Assembly (NCBI GenBank): GCA_944472135.2
Contig: OX235262.1
Location: 71,362,887 to 71,426,886, forward strand
Direction of reading: 5' to 3'
From: Trichobilharzia regenti
Lineage: Eukaryota > Platyhelminthes > Trematoda > Strigeidida > Schistosomatidae
Length of the DNA stretch: 64,000 nt
Shown: in pieces, positions 21,498-33,008 of the stretch
Numbering within the stretch: position 1 is the first letter of the stretch
Layout of the letters: the number at the start of each line of letters is the position of its first letter
Translations under genes and position numbers: made by a program
Notes under the pieces: model-generated
Seen by the model: the letters and a program-made list of their open reading frames with translations, nothing else
Told to the model about the DNA's origin: nothing
The model's database searches: none

Positions 21498-23045
21498 TAG
21501 ATATATGAATGAATAACTAAATCAATAGACGTCAATCTAAGGTTCAACAGACTTGTGTAATGTAGATAGATGACTGAAAAATAAAGTACATTCGGAAATG
21601 TGAAAATGTGAATCTAATATGATGCAGTCATTAGATGAGTGAAATGTTGTCAAAATAGTAGACTAGATAAAATGTCAGCATATGAAACATAATTCAATTT
21701 GAAGTGAGCTTTTAGATTTCTCCACGAGTTTATTAATCATCTCTCCTGTAGATGATGTTGGTTTTGTCTTCTTTCGCTGTTGAGTCTTTTGGTTGACATA
21801 GAATTGAGTGCAGCGACTTTGTTGGTTTGTGTACGACGTCAATTCCTAAAGGTTTGAAGAGTCTTGTAGTGATTTCTGAGATTCTTTTATATATGGTAAG
21901 GCAATTTTCTTTGTGTTTCCTTGGTGGCTTTTGCTTTGGTAGGTTGGCTTGGGGGTATATGTCTCTTGATGAAATTCCGTGGATATCCATTCTTTTGGAA
22001 GACGTCCATGAGATACTTTTCTTCACCTTAAGAAAAATTGAAAAGTATCTCATGGACGTCTTCCAAAAGAATGGATATCCCGGAATTTCATCAAGAGACA
22101 TATCCCCAAGCCAACCTACCAAAGCAAAAGCCCAAGGAAAGCACAAAGAAAATTGCCTTACCATATATAAAGATATCTCAGAAATCACTACAAGACTCTT
22201 CAAACCTTTAGGAATTGACGTCGTACACAAACCAACAAGTCGCTGCACTCAATTCTATGTCAACCAAAAGACTCAACAGCGAAAGAAGACAAAACCAACA
22301 TCATCTACAAAATAAACTGTAACAATTGTGAAAAACACTACATCGGCCAAAGTGGACGTCCCCTTCGTCTTCGTATCCACGAACATAAGCTAGCCGTCAA
22401 AAGACATGATATCCACTCCCTCATTTCACTACACACAGACAACTACGGACATCAATTCGACTGGGACAACGTTCAAATATTAGACAAAGGAAATAACAAG
22501 AATGCTAGAGAATTTTTAGAAGCTTGGCATTCCAGTGGATCATCAATCAATAGACACATCGACATAGACAAAATTTATCAACCAATAAGAAAGAAACTTC
22601 ACACACAAAGGGTCAAAATTCAAGTCAAAGAAACAACCGGTTCCAATACAAGTGACCTAGAAGGTATGAAAACACACACAAACAACCAATCACGTCCAAG
22701 GTCACCAGGAGAGATGATTAATAAACTCGTGGAGAAATCTAAAAGCTCACTTCAAATTGAAGTATGCGCTGAAGATGTCACCCAGTAAGGTGATGAAAGC
22801 TTCGCAAACTAACCATCCAGCTCAGAGAACAAAACCACATCAAAATCATCAACCTGAGCTACAAATCTTCTCTATAATATAACAGTATATCTCGTCTGCT
22901 ATTTTACAAAATTTCACTCATCTTATTCTCCATCATCTTTTTTTTACATATTCACATTTCCAAATGTAATCTGTTTCCGATCATCTATCTGTATCACACA
23001 AGTTTGTTGAAATTAGGTTGACATCAATTGATTTAGTTATTCATG
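21498..23045 (+). mobile_element. Large PLE-B palindrome
   Basis: The left arm (21498-22020) is an inverted PLE 3' part; the right arm (about 22030-23045) is the sense copy. Outer arms 21498-21665 and 22885-23045 match, inner arms 21733-22015 and 22030-22307 match closely. The left arm lacks the block corresponding to 22316-22705 (the GIY-YIG coding part), joined cleanly at CTCTCCTGTAGATGATG. The right arm keeps that block. The centre is near 22025. Confidence 0.85.
22030..22788 (+). pseudogene. PLE C-terminal region with GIY-YIG domain, one frameshift
   Basis: Reads LMDVFQKNGYPG, CLTIYKDISEITTRLFKPLG, then IDVVHKPT. One base is missing near 22228 (the left arm still has it). The frame resumes with SLHSILCQPKDS, NCNNCEKHYIGQSGRPL (GIY-YIG), LRIHEHKLAVKRHD and NAREFLEAWHSS, and ends at TAA 22786-22788. 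This is the usual PLE order after the reverse transcriptase. Apart from the frameshift it is open, so it is fairly young. Confidence 0.85.
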
Positions 23046-23127
23046 AGGTCACAAATGGTTAGATATAAATTCATAATGTGATCAATTGTGATCCATAATC
23101 TGCACAGTATTATCAGACTTTAGTATT

Positions 23128-23275
23128 TGGTAAAAGTTAGAATTCATGGGCTGGTCACTGAATCGAGTTCCAGTGGCTGAATGGCATATGAGCTTGCCTG
23201 TAAGGGGTCCTTGGTTCGAACCCCATAGGATGGATACTGCGATAATTTCCAAACTAGGATGAAACAGCTGCAAAG
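23128..23275 (+). mobile_element. SINE-A, truncated inside the ribozyme
   Basis: tRNA-like part with GGTTCGAACCC near 23211, then AACTAGGATGAAACAGCTG, where it stops abruptly and joins a further copy of the PLE-B outer arm. Confidence 0.7.
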
Positions 23276-23430
23276 TAGAAGTCAACCTAAAGTTCAACAA
23301 ACTTGTGTGATACAGATAGATGATCGGAAAACAGATTACATTCGGAAATGTGAATATGTGAATATAATGTGGTGGAGACGTAGGATGAGTGATATGTAGT
23401 CAAAGTAGTAGACTAGATAAAATGTTAGAA
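23276..23430. repeat. Third copy of the PLE-B outer arm
   Basis: Same orientation as 21525-21680 (AACTTGTGTGATACAGATAG, TAGTAGACTAGATAAAATGT). Confidence 0.7.
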
Positions 23431-23689
23431 TATGATAACATAAAGTAAAACGAAATAAAACAAAGCAAAATGGAACATGGAATAAAGAAGGATAACAAAG
23501 TTGTAATGTGAACTACATAGTAAAATCAAGACCATGGTAACGAAAGAGATTGTACAAATTGTTTTTATACACAAAGTTCTACCTTTATGTTATATATTTA
23601 CAAAGCCTGTACTATTCAAAGCAGATGTACTTGTGCCCTTTTTAGCAAACTTTGTCGGACTTTGTAGACTATATTAAGCTATGCGTCAG

Positions 23690-24290
23690 ATGCTGAGTGG
23701 TCAGTATCTACAAAATGTAGCAATGTCGACTAAATAATACCTCTACGTTCTCCTTTCTTCAGTCAAACTGAGAGGTACTCTCAAACACAGTGAGATATGT
23801 TTCTTGACGAACGTCCTATATACCTAGATCGGTAAGAGTAGGTGAACATTTAAATACACATGGAATTATACAATCGAGGTAAGATTTCCGTGACCTTAAG
23901 GTACACTGACTGACGACTAGAATCCGTTATCCATGAAGTAGCGGCAAAGAACATTTTTCTCAGTGATCTTGTCAGACGAATTTTAAGTATCTCACTCACA
24001 TTGTCACCACTAAATGCTAAGTTCAGGGAAACACGTTTTTTAGCTACCTTATCCATCTCTGTATTTCTTCCACCTATTTTGTTATTGGCCTCTATGAAAC
24101 GCAGTGGATACCTGTTCTTTATGAGGGTTTCGTCTAGTTGTTTGAGTTCATCATCAACATTATCCTCAGTAAATACATAAATGTTAACAATTGTTACTGC
24201 AGTGAAAGAAGTTTTCCACTCTTTTATGTTCTCAATGAGCTGTGAAGTTCCAGTAGCTGTGATGTTAATTTTTAAGGGAGAGGGTCGCTA
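23690..24290 (-). pseudogene. PLE fragment, RT end into GIY-YIG
   Basis: Minus-strand frame from about 24290: DELKQLDETLIKNRYPLRF, then KKRVSLNLAFSGDN, IRLTRSLRKMFFAATSW and SMCI, then broken GIY-YIG (RYIGRSSRN) near 23820. The order matches the connector between the reverse transcriptase and endonuclease of PLEs. No arms recognised. Confidence 0.75.
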
Positions 24291-24985
24291 AGCTCATGTC
24301 CAATCTTCACTCCTTACCGTTTTGTCTTTTGGCTGAGTGGCGATTAGGTGTGCATCGATGAGAAGCCGAACCTGGGTCGTGTGCCTGGTTAGCAGACATT
24401 CTTCAATTGGACTATCAAACAATAATACTGAAATACTGATACGAGGTTCTGGTGTTCAAATGACCTGAAATAGTGTCATTTTGGTAAACAATTACTGCTA
24501 TGTAACAGGTGATGATTGATAGAAAGTAAAATGAAACTTTGAATTTCAACAGGTTTCAAACGAGTTGTCGCCCCCACCCTACCAACTTACTAGTCCAGTG
24601 ATTTGAATTCTGTTATAGAGAATCATGTAAAAGACAGATGTAAACTTTATCAAGTTATGCAATATACTCATCCAGAAACTAAAGAGATAAACAAGAATTC
24701 TAAATGACATACCTTTTAGTCGACTTTATTCACAGAAGCTGCACAATTCCTTCCACAAATTCTGTTGGATTCCCAAGAAAATACTGGACAGGTGGAGATA
24801 AGAGATATCTCAGTGTGTTTTCATACACATGATAACAGTAAACGCCACAACGGATACTCCAGTTGTGTAAAACAAAGACAATGAAACATCATTAAAACAG
24901 CCATACATTAACATTTGACGTCATTACAGAACATCACATAAGACTGAGTAATTGTAACTCACCGCCTCTGTCCCATCATATCAAG
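24291..24985. other. Unassigned
   Basis: A weak tRNA-like patch near 24330-24400; otherwise nothing recognised. Confidence 0.3.
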
Positions 24986-24989
24986 TAGG

Positions 24990-25420
24990 TGGAAACGACC
25001 ATTATGATTATTTCTTTTTGTTCTACGTGAAACATGACATTCTATTCCCTGTGATCCTCTTCAACTCGCTCTACAAATGTCCACAAGCTATTGTCTCCTG
25101 ATCAAATGATCACCTCCATGTTATCAATAAGCCTATCTTCAACTCATTGTTTCCCCTTCAGGTTCCATTTGGTGGCCTGTCTAGCGTGTTATGGTACTCA
25201 GTCCATCTCTACTTTCTTCTGCATCCTCGCTGGCTAATAGATTCTTGGTTAGTCCACCGCTGACCAGAGATTTTTGTTGTTTATCATTTTTAGTCATCCA
25301 TCTGATCAATATCAACCCATCAAGTCAACTGTTAGTGGAAGTCTGCAGCCTGTTTGAAATGCCTTTCGTTACAATCAGATCTTACAGTGTCTTCTCGCTG
25401 ATGGTAATGAAAGGGAGGAT
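24990..25420 (-). mobile_element. RTE 3' part, decayed
   Basis: Inverse of the RTE tail: CTCTTCAACTCGCTCT near 25050, the CAGTCCATCTCTACTTTC block near 25200, and the thumb region to about 25380. Confidence 0.6.
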
Positions 25421-26196
25421 AATTTATTTCTTTTTGTGGCGATTACTCACCCTACTATACATAAAACTAGATCTCATAAAACTACTTCCCGACAGATCTC
25501 TTAAAAAGAGGGAATCTCTTGCATCCTAAAGCAGACCTTCTCTGGAATAGCTCTACGAGCAGTGTTCTCATTCTGAAGGACAAACTCCCTAATATGATCA
25601 CTTATATATATATATATATATATATATATCATTTCACGTATCCTTGTGAAGCTAGGTATATATGTCATTCCATGAGTGTCCCAGCATGGCTGCAAAGAGG
25701 CGCCATAATACCTATTTTCCCGACATGATTGAAAATCGGTAGTACACAGATTATTTAACTTTTGCTTGTGTGCGTGTGTGTGAGTGTATGTTCTCACCAA
25801 AGTGTACGTGTGCAAAATACAAAAAATGTATACTTTGTCTGATTTTAAAAATTTATGCATAAAATAGTCTTAATCATAAAAGATAGAACAAAATGCATTT
25901 TTAGAAATCACTCATTCTATATGCATTGCACGAAGTCTTCCGATTAATCTATCTATTTTTTTTCTCTGTTTTTTCCACTACATCAATTATTCATAATATG
26001 ATTTACGATCTGATCTTGTGATGATCTGTGTGTATATGTTTGCTTGTGTGTGTGCGTGTCTGTCTGTCTATCTCTATGTAACCAGGGTATTAGTAGATAT
26101 ATGAATGTTACTACTCCATATTTGATGAAATATATGTGTATCAATTGATTTAAAGTCTTCAAATAATAATATTTGGTCGATAACGTCTACATTTTT
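25421..26196. other. Unassigned with TA and TG simple repeats
   Basis: TA repeat at about 25603-25629 and GT-rich tracts at 25765-25785 and 26045-26070. No gene recognised. Confidence 0.4.
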
Positions 26197-26652
26197 AAAA
26201 CTGTTTTCGATATTTGTTTTGTAAGGATTAGATTTGTTTTTATGACTTGATCATGGATCGGTAGCAGTTTGAGAACCATTGGAAACCAATGAGTACTGCA
26301 TAGCTGTTTCCTCCTAGTTCGGGAAGCATCCACTGGGATTCGAACTCAAGACCCTCCAGGTACAAGGCAAGCTGGTTCGTATACCATTCAACCACTGGAA
26401 ACCGTTTCATCGACCCATGAATTCTAAGTTTAACCAATTCGTGATTTAGCTGAATGGCTGAATGGTCTATGAGGTTGCAGTCCTTGTAACCGGAAGGTCC
26501 TCGGTCCGAACCCTGTCGGTGGATGCGTACTGCCGATGATTCTTAAATTAGCTTGCCAAAACAGCTATCCAGTATTCCAGTGCTGGTTTTAAGTGGTACT
26601 CTGACTGATATCCATCTGTGATCAACTCGTAAAAACAAAACTGTTTTCAATA
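26197..26652. mobile_element. SINE-A head-to-head pair with 16-bp TSD
   Basis: AAAACTGTTTTCGATA at 26197-26212 and AAAACTGTTTTCAATA at 26637-26652 differ at one base. The minus arm (to 26451) and plus arm (26452-26636) meet near the tRNA-like heads. Both arms share CAGCTAT where the consensus has CAGCTGT. Ribozyme cores are deleted or mutated. Confidence 0.85.
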
Positions 26653-26944
26653 AATGATACTTGTGGGAAGGAATTCATTTGAATTTGAATTATCAATAGT
26701 GTACTCATTTTCCACGATGATATTATTTTAAAACTTTGAGTTTTTCTCAGTTATTTTCTAATTTAAGCAGAATTTTTCTTTGATTGAATTTTACGATACC
26801 AAAATTCTCTATCTCCAATTTACACAGGTCGAGATAAAAAGTAATCTTCACAGTTGTCTTCTGAGATCAAAACTTTTCAGATTAAAAACATGTGATCTAT
26901 ATTGATACTATAAAAGACAGTCAAGGAGATAAACAATGTAGTCT

Positions 26945-27289
26945 AATAGTATATACTACTGGTTGAGAAAAGTAATTGATAACCATTCATATCAAGAAGT
27001 AGTGCTTGCTAACCAGGTGGAAGTGACCACTTCGCTTGTTTGTGACAAAATTCATCAGCAGTCTACTCGGTTTGCCTTATTTGAGTTGAACTCACCCTAA
27101 TTCTGGACAGTAGTTAGGTCTTAATTGTAATATGAGCAGTCAAAGTCGTGATATGCAAATGATATAGTTCAAGGCGACAATTCACTACAGATTCCTTTGG
27201 AAACCAAAATTATTGAGATCACAACATGATCATCAACAAAGCTAACGATGTAGAATTATATTAGTACTGTTCATGTCACTAGTCACGTC
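26945..27289 (+). repeat. Repeat X, left copy
   Basis: Colinear with 29911-30255 (CATCAGCAGTCTACTC against CATCAGCAGTTTACTC; ACTACAGATTC and ACCAAAATTAT in both). Bases 27115-27289 also occur inverted at 41161-41333. No coding; family unknown. Confidence 0.65.
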
Positions 27290-28889
27290 TACTGAAGCAC
27301 TGAAAGCGGACCCAGAGACTACAACAGACATGCTGACTCCATTCATTATTGCAAAAGGTTTGGAAGGAGAGGAAGGTGCCTACTGACTGGAGGAAAGGTT
27401 ACCTCGTGAAACTACCAAAGAAGGGCGACTTACGCCTCACTCTGCAAGAACTGACTGGAGAGGAATCAGGCTCCTATCGACGCCAAGTAAAATCCTGAGT
27501 CACATCATCCTGGAGAGATTAAAGGACGCACTGGAGAGAGAGAACTCCGACCAGAACAAGCTGGATTCAGGAAAGTCAGGCAAATCATGTTCTGACCAAA
27601 TTGCAACTCTACGCATCATCATCACAGAACAAAGCATGGAATGGCAATCAAACCTCTACCTCAACTGTATAGACTTTGAGAAGGCCTTCGACAGTCAGCG
27701 TTGACCGCGAAGTAACTTAAAAACTACTCGAGTACTACGGCGTACAGCGCCCAAAATATTCATCAACCTTATTCAACATCTGTACGACAATGGGACATGT
27801 CAAGTCATCCACAACGGAAAACTCAGCGAGGCGTTTGGAGTAAACACAGGAGTCAGACAAGGCTGCCTGCCTATTATCACCAATGATATTCCTAATTGTG
27901 GTGGACTGACTGGATTATGCGTCAGACAGTGGGAAACGAGAAGGCAGGGATATCCTGGACCGACCGACACAAAGAACCTAGAAGATTTGGATTTCGAGCA
28001 TGGATGATTTATGTTTGATGTCACACACAATCGAAGGCTTACAAGTGAAAACCGACAAACTGGTTGAAGAAGTAGACGGCGAAGACAGGACTCCAGGTAA
28101 ACATAGACAAGACGGAGGTTATGAAAATAACCAACCAACAACAACAACACAACGACAGCAGCAACATCCAGCGCCAATCACCATCAACGGGAGGGATTTG
28201 AAAGAGGTCACCTCATTCATTCACTTATCTAGGGAGCATTGTCTCAACTACAGGCAGGCGGAACGGACGAGGATGTCAAATCGAGCGAGAATCGGAAAGG
28301 CATGGAGAAACACATTCATCAACCAACTGAAACCAATCTGGAAATCTTCGTCACTCAGCCAGCATCAACTACCAAAATTCGGTCGGATTTTCAATACAAA
28401 CAACGTCAAGTCAGTCAGCTCTTCTTTACGGATCGGATCAGAAACCTGGGGGGCGGGTGGGTCACAAAGAATATTTCCAACAGCCTGTTGCAGACCTTTA
28501 TAAACAACTGTCTTCGCTGGATCTATAGTGAAGATCAGATGGCCGGGCCAGAAATAGTCACCAACAAGGAACTATGGGAAGAAACAAAGCAAGAACCAAT
28601 CGCCGCCGAACAAATATGCAGGAGAAAGTGGAGATGGATTGGACACTCGTGGCTGGGGAGACTGCTGGGTGACATCGCGCGTCAAGCCCTCGAGTGGAAC
28701 CTGAAAAGGAAGCGGAGAGTGGGTCGTCGGTGCAAGGGTGACATGGAGGAGATCGTGTGAAGAGGAGTTGAAAGAGTATGGACTAAGATGGATGCAGGTG
28801 AAAAGTACAGCAGAAGGAAGACAGAAGCAAGTGGAGACGTGCAGTTGAAGCCCTACGTTCCACTAGGAACCCAAGGGAGCAATAATAAT
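27290..28889 (+). mobile_element. RTE LINE, 5'-truncated (RTE-6)
   Basis: Begins inside the finger domain (CTGAAGCACTGAAAGCGGAC) and runs through GIRLLSTPSKILSHII, DFEKAFDS, the disrupted FADD site (about 27990), the poly-Q linker, the thumb (about 28430) and WIGHSW to the 3' end (GGGAGCAATAATAATA). Many frameshifts. AGTCACGTC flanks it at about 27281-27289 and 28891-28899. Its nearest relative is the 3' half of the RTE at 39556-43193, which also carries its 5' flank. Confidence 0.9.
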
Positions 28890-28890
28890 A

Positions 28891-29910
28891 AGTCACGTCA
28901 ATGATGAAATTAGTAACTGTGGTGGACTGTATTATGTATCAGACTGTGCACAGGGAGTGAGAAGACAGGAAGACGCTAGACCACCGCTTAGGAGACTCTA
29001 GAAGATCTGGATTTTGCGCGTGGGTGATTTATGTTTAATGTCACACAAACTCGAAGACTTACAGGTACGCAAAAACCAAAAAAAAGGCAGGAGAAGCTGG
29101 CAGCGAAGACAGTGAAAATAGAGAAGACGGAGTGGACAAAGATAACCAACCAACCAATAACGGCAGTAACAGCAACCAGCATCAATCACCATCAACGGGA
29201 GAAATTTGAATAAGGTGACTTCCTTCACCTATCTAGGAAGCACTGCTTCAACCACAGTTGGGTGGCATGGACGAAGATATCCAAGCCAGCCAACCAGAAT
29301 CGGAAATGCAAGATACGTCTTCATCTACGTTTAACCTGTTTGGAGAACTTCTTCGGTTCACTTAGTCAGCAAAAAGAACAAGATTTGAATTTTCAACACA
29401 AATGTGAAGTCAGTCAGTCACCTCTAAACGGGTCAGATACTTGACATGTGTGTCACGAAGACGATTTACAGCAGGTGGCTGCAGACTTCAATCAACAGCT
29501 GCCATCTTTGCTGGCTGGCTCCATACTGAAGTTCACATGGCCGGCCGGCCAGCCAGAAAGAATTAGCAACAAGAAACTCTGGCTGGGAACAAACCAACGA
29601 AGAGCCGAATGCTCAACAAATATCTAAGAGAAAATAGAGATAGACTGGGCATACGGTGAGGAGGATATCCAGTAACACCACGCGCAATACAGGCCATCAC
29701 TCAAGTGGAAGCGGAATGGGAAGCAACAAGTGAGTGTGACATGGAGGACATTGTGTGACGGGGTGGCGATCGCAGATTATGGGTAATCGTGTGGTTAGCC
29801 GGCTGAAGAGGACAACAGCAAATAAAACAAAATGGAGATATGTTTTTAAGTCTTATGCTCCACTTAAAAACCAAATGAATAATAATGATAAATAACAATA
29901 GTCACGTCAA
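28891..29910 (+). mobile_element. RTE LINE, decayed, with 11-bp TSD (RTE-7)
   Basis: AGTCACGTCAA at about 28891-28901 and 29900-29910. The copy begins in the reverse transcriptase (GTGGTGGACTGTATTATG) and ends with AATAATAATGATAAATAAC. It shares the extra bases at the FADD site. It sits in the duplicated target site of RTE-6, so two insertions used one site. Confidence 0.8.
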
Positions 29911-30255
29911 CGCCAGGTCAACGAGACCTAAATAGGAGATCACTGTTTTGCTGAACTGAAGCCGAAATCATCAGCAGTTTACTCAATTTGACTTATCTTA
30001 GAGCTCCTAATCAGCTGAAAACACCAGATTTTCGGTCAGTACTTCTTCTTCAGGCTGGCAATCCATAGAATCAAATTAGTAATTAGTAAATAACACAGTT
30101 CAAGGTGAAAACCTACTACAGATTCTTTTGAAAACCAAAATTATCAGTGTCAAAAATAATGAAAACCAAGAAAACAAACAGCATAGAATAATGCTACCTA
30201 CTACTGATTAATAAGAGTAATATTTGCTAGCCGAGATAAAAATGGTATAAACGCC
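29911..30255 (+). repeat. Repeat X, right copy
   Basis: See 26945-27289. The start of a further unit (CTACTACTGATTAATAAGAG) is near 30206, suggesting a tandem array interrupted by the RTE copies. Confidence 0.6.
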
Positions 30256-30454
30256 AGATGGTCGAAATAGGAAAAAAATTAAAACTTATCACAGTATGAC
30301 AAATGATTACGTCATTACATCAAAATTGATTTTCAAAAAATAATTAAAATTGGTTATTTGTCACCATGACAACTTTCATTATGAATCAGAGTGCAATATT
30401 TTCAGTTCTGTTTTCATCTGAACAGAATATGAACTGAATGCTCCCATATTAAGT

Positions 30455-30712
30455 GATGAATGAGTCGGTGGCACAGCGATAGAATGCCCCACAGTCCCAA
30501 AGATGATCTGGGGCGGTCGATCCCTAGCCACGGACTCACTCCCTTACCTCACCAAGCCAGGAGTAAAACTGGTAAAGAGGGTAGGTTGGGGCGCATGAGG
30601 CTAGCAACCCCACCCTGTAAAAAAGAATAAACACCATTGCTTCCAAAATTTCAAGCCTCTATCTTGAAGCCTTATGTTCCACTGGGAACGTAAAGAAATT
30701 GAAAAAGAAGTT
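30455..30712 (+). mobile_element. SINE-B copy
   Basis: tRNA-like head (GTCGGTGGCACAGCGATAG, GGTCGATCCCTAG), RTE 5'-UTR-like body (GGTTGGGGCGCATGAGGCTA, CCACCCTGTAAAA) and RTE-like 3' end (TTGAAGCCTTATGTTCCACT). Confidence 0.8.
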
Positions 30713-31079
30713 ATGAACAGAATACTTAACAAAGGAATTTTTTATATTTTCGATAAATAGTTCTCTAAGTCTAGGCCGTTGTCTTGTATCTTCAACTAAA
30801 TACTACTTAGGGAAATTCAAATACGCGTAATGATATTTTGGAAAATGCCTTATGTAGTATGAAGAATAATCTAGACTTAAATGAACAGGTGAATGTTGAG
30901 AGAAGAATTTAGGCATTACGTAACAGACTTATGCAATCTGAATGTAAAAAATGGGCAAAAGAGTGGGGAAGAATGTTTGAATAAAATCTGCGTTAGATAC
31001 GTAAAACTAATAATAATAATAATGATAGTGAAGTAGACGTGAAACATCAAACTAGAAGAATTAACAGAATTACGGGACA
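30713..31079. other. Unassigned
   Basis: AATAAT tract near 31007-31023; nothing else recognised. Confidence 0.3.
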
Positions 31080-31350
31080 AATATTAGCCTAGCCATGGTA
31101 AGTCGGATGAGTGTATATAGTGTTTCCCACCACAAAAAGGTTAGTTTCGAGATCTCAAATAACCAGTAACTAGAATATGTGTAAATGATATGTTTCAGAT
31201 CTGTTAGTGCAATAATACGAGACTATGTTAGCCAGCGTGAAGCAGTCTTACAGACATGCTTAACATTCAGGGTTGATAATGCACTTCTCTGTAGATTTAC
31301 CGATAATTTAGTTCTTCCTCCTAGCTAGCCAATCTACACAGCGCCTACGA
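31080..31350 (-). pseudogene. PLE GIY-YIG remnant
   Basis: Diverged copy of 12680-13065: TAGCCATGGTAAGTCGGATG here against TAGCCGCGGTAGGGCGAGTG there, followed by the same order of blocks. Strongly decayed. Confidence 0.5.
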
Positions 31351-31436
31351 ACTTGACTCTGTTTAAAACAGAAGTATTTTTCTCTATAATAACAGGTTAG
31401 TTGGTAAATATATATTCTGCGGTCGGCAGAAAGCCT

Positions 31437-32125
31437 TGCTTAATCTAGGTTTCTTGCTAGCTGACACTCACCAGTCAGCAAGGCGTATCTACAAACTTGA
31501 AGGAACTCATGTCCCACCCTTCTGAGATTCAAACCCACGTCACAGTGTGCTGCAATCAGAGAAGTTACTACTGAGCTATTCAGGCTATCGATCGACCTTC
31601 TGTAGGACTGTATTGGATACTTTGATTGGACACTAGTAACTAGTTTGGTGTGTCTAGTCCTTTTCTTTGGTGTAGACTGAATTCTATCAGTCAAGTTTGC
31701 TGTGACGTCACCATGCTGGGTGGCTCGCCATTACGGTGCCCTTCACGATGAAATTAGTTTCTATGTATTATGCAATCTAGGTGTCCATTATATCTGGCAC
31801 GAATAGCTCAGTTTTACCGTCTCTGACTGCAGCATTGCGTGAAAAAGGTTCGAATCTCAGAAGGGACATGAGTTCCCTCAAGGTTGTAGATATGCCTTGC
31901 TGACTGGTGAGTGTCAAATAGCACGAAACGTAGGTCAGGTAAGGCTTCTTGTCGATTGCCTCCAACCATTTAATATCATCAAATCAATGTGCACCTTGTT
32001 GACGAGCTATCTAGAATGGTGGTCACATTACAAACCTAACTGATAGAATTCAGCCTTCACCAAAGAAAGGACACTAGACACATCACACTAGTTACTGACT
32101 AGTGTCCAATCAAATCTTGACTATT
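31437..32125. mobile_element. SINE-D cluster: inverted and direct copies
   Basis: Minus partial copy 31437-31600 (tRNA-like head and 3' motif), full plus copy about 31605-31985, and inverted fragment of the SINE-D 5' part at 32018-32125. The plus copy has A-box-like TAGCTCAGTT near 31805 and B box GGTTCGAATCTC near 31848. Like SINE-A, the family shows head-to-head copies. Confidence 0.7.
31894..31945 (+). ncRNA. Hammerhead-like motif of SINE-D
   Basis: Stem I 5' strand GCCTT (31894), core CTGGTGA at 31904-31910, stem II GTG (31911-31913) and CAC (31922-31924), GAAA at 31925-31928, stem III A-C/G-T with loop GTAG, cleavage triplet GTC ending at 31936, stem I 3' strand AAGGC (31941-31945). The fourth core base (A6) is G in all three copies here, so activity is doubtful, but the architecture is complete. 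Confidence 0.5.
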
Positions 32126-33008
32126 ACCCATCTATTCACATAAATCCACATGGCTGATAAAATCAATTTATCTGTTAAAAAAAAGTAGGCCAGATGGATG
32201 ATAATATCTTATATGATAAAAAAACTCAGCCATTTTATACTTACTTATTTACTTTATTTACTAAACAATTATATCTAATTAAAAAACATTTAGTTGATTT
32301 ATGGGATAAACTTTATGTTGACTGTCTAAACTAGTGAACATTTGTTCTATTTATTAATGTCTTCTACAAAGTTTCTGTTCAACATCATTTCATCTGTCTC
32401 TGAAATAACTTCGGTTTTATTTACTAATTATGATTCTGCAGTTCAACGAGTATAATTTGGGATGTTCTTCATAAAAGTGAAAAGGTAGTGGCAAACTTCT
32501 GACGGTTACAACAGGACTGGTGGATATGCAGATCTATTTAGGTAAGGGGCTGGCAAACCCCGGCTCCAAACATAAAGTGGACACGAGCCCCAGAATCAGA
32601 GAGGATCGAATGGAATATGAATCTGGTTTTGTCATTGATAGCCATGAGAACGCAGCTTGTGACATCGCTTCACTATCCTATCGATCAGATTTCAAGGAGA
32701 ATGGTCCTTCAAGGCAACTTCCTGCTTCAACTTGGGTGTCCGGACAGTATCTCAGCACTTGCACAAACTATCAGATTTTGTGTGGCACTTCTTTCCGTGT
32801 TGATAATATACCAAGTTTGTGTTATAGTAATAAATAATAAAGGGACATAGTGACTGAAGCTAAGTTGAGGATTAATCTAGAGAGGCCATAGACAGCTGGA
32901 AATTCGAAACGCCAGTCGTTTTTGAGGTCTTAGTGGACAACATTTTCTGTAGATTTGAAGTACTTCCCTGTCATATAAACAACCGTACATATTCCAAATG
33001 TAATTTCA
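32126..33008. other. Unassigned; one weak open frame
   Basis: The plus frame 32520-32837 (105 codons) has no domain I recognise, and overlapping frames are equally open. It may be part of an unidentified repeat. Confidence 0.25.

Noticed and set aside
21733..22315. Long open frames on both strands at the same place (171 and 162 codons)
   Set aside because: They read through the centre of the PLE palindrome; the real coding is the PLE C-terminal region on each arm.
27800..28177. 125-codon minus-strand frame, and similar frames opposite other RTE copies
   Set aside because: Antisense to RTE coding sequence and present in every copy of the family.
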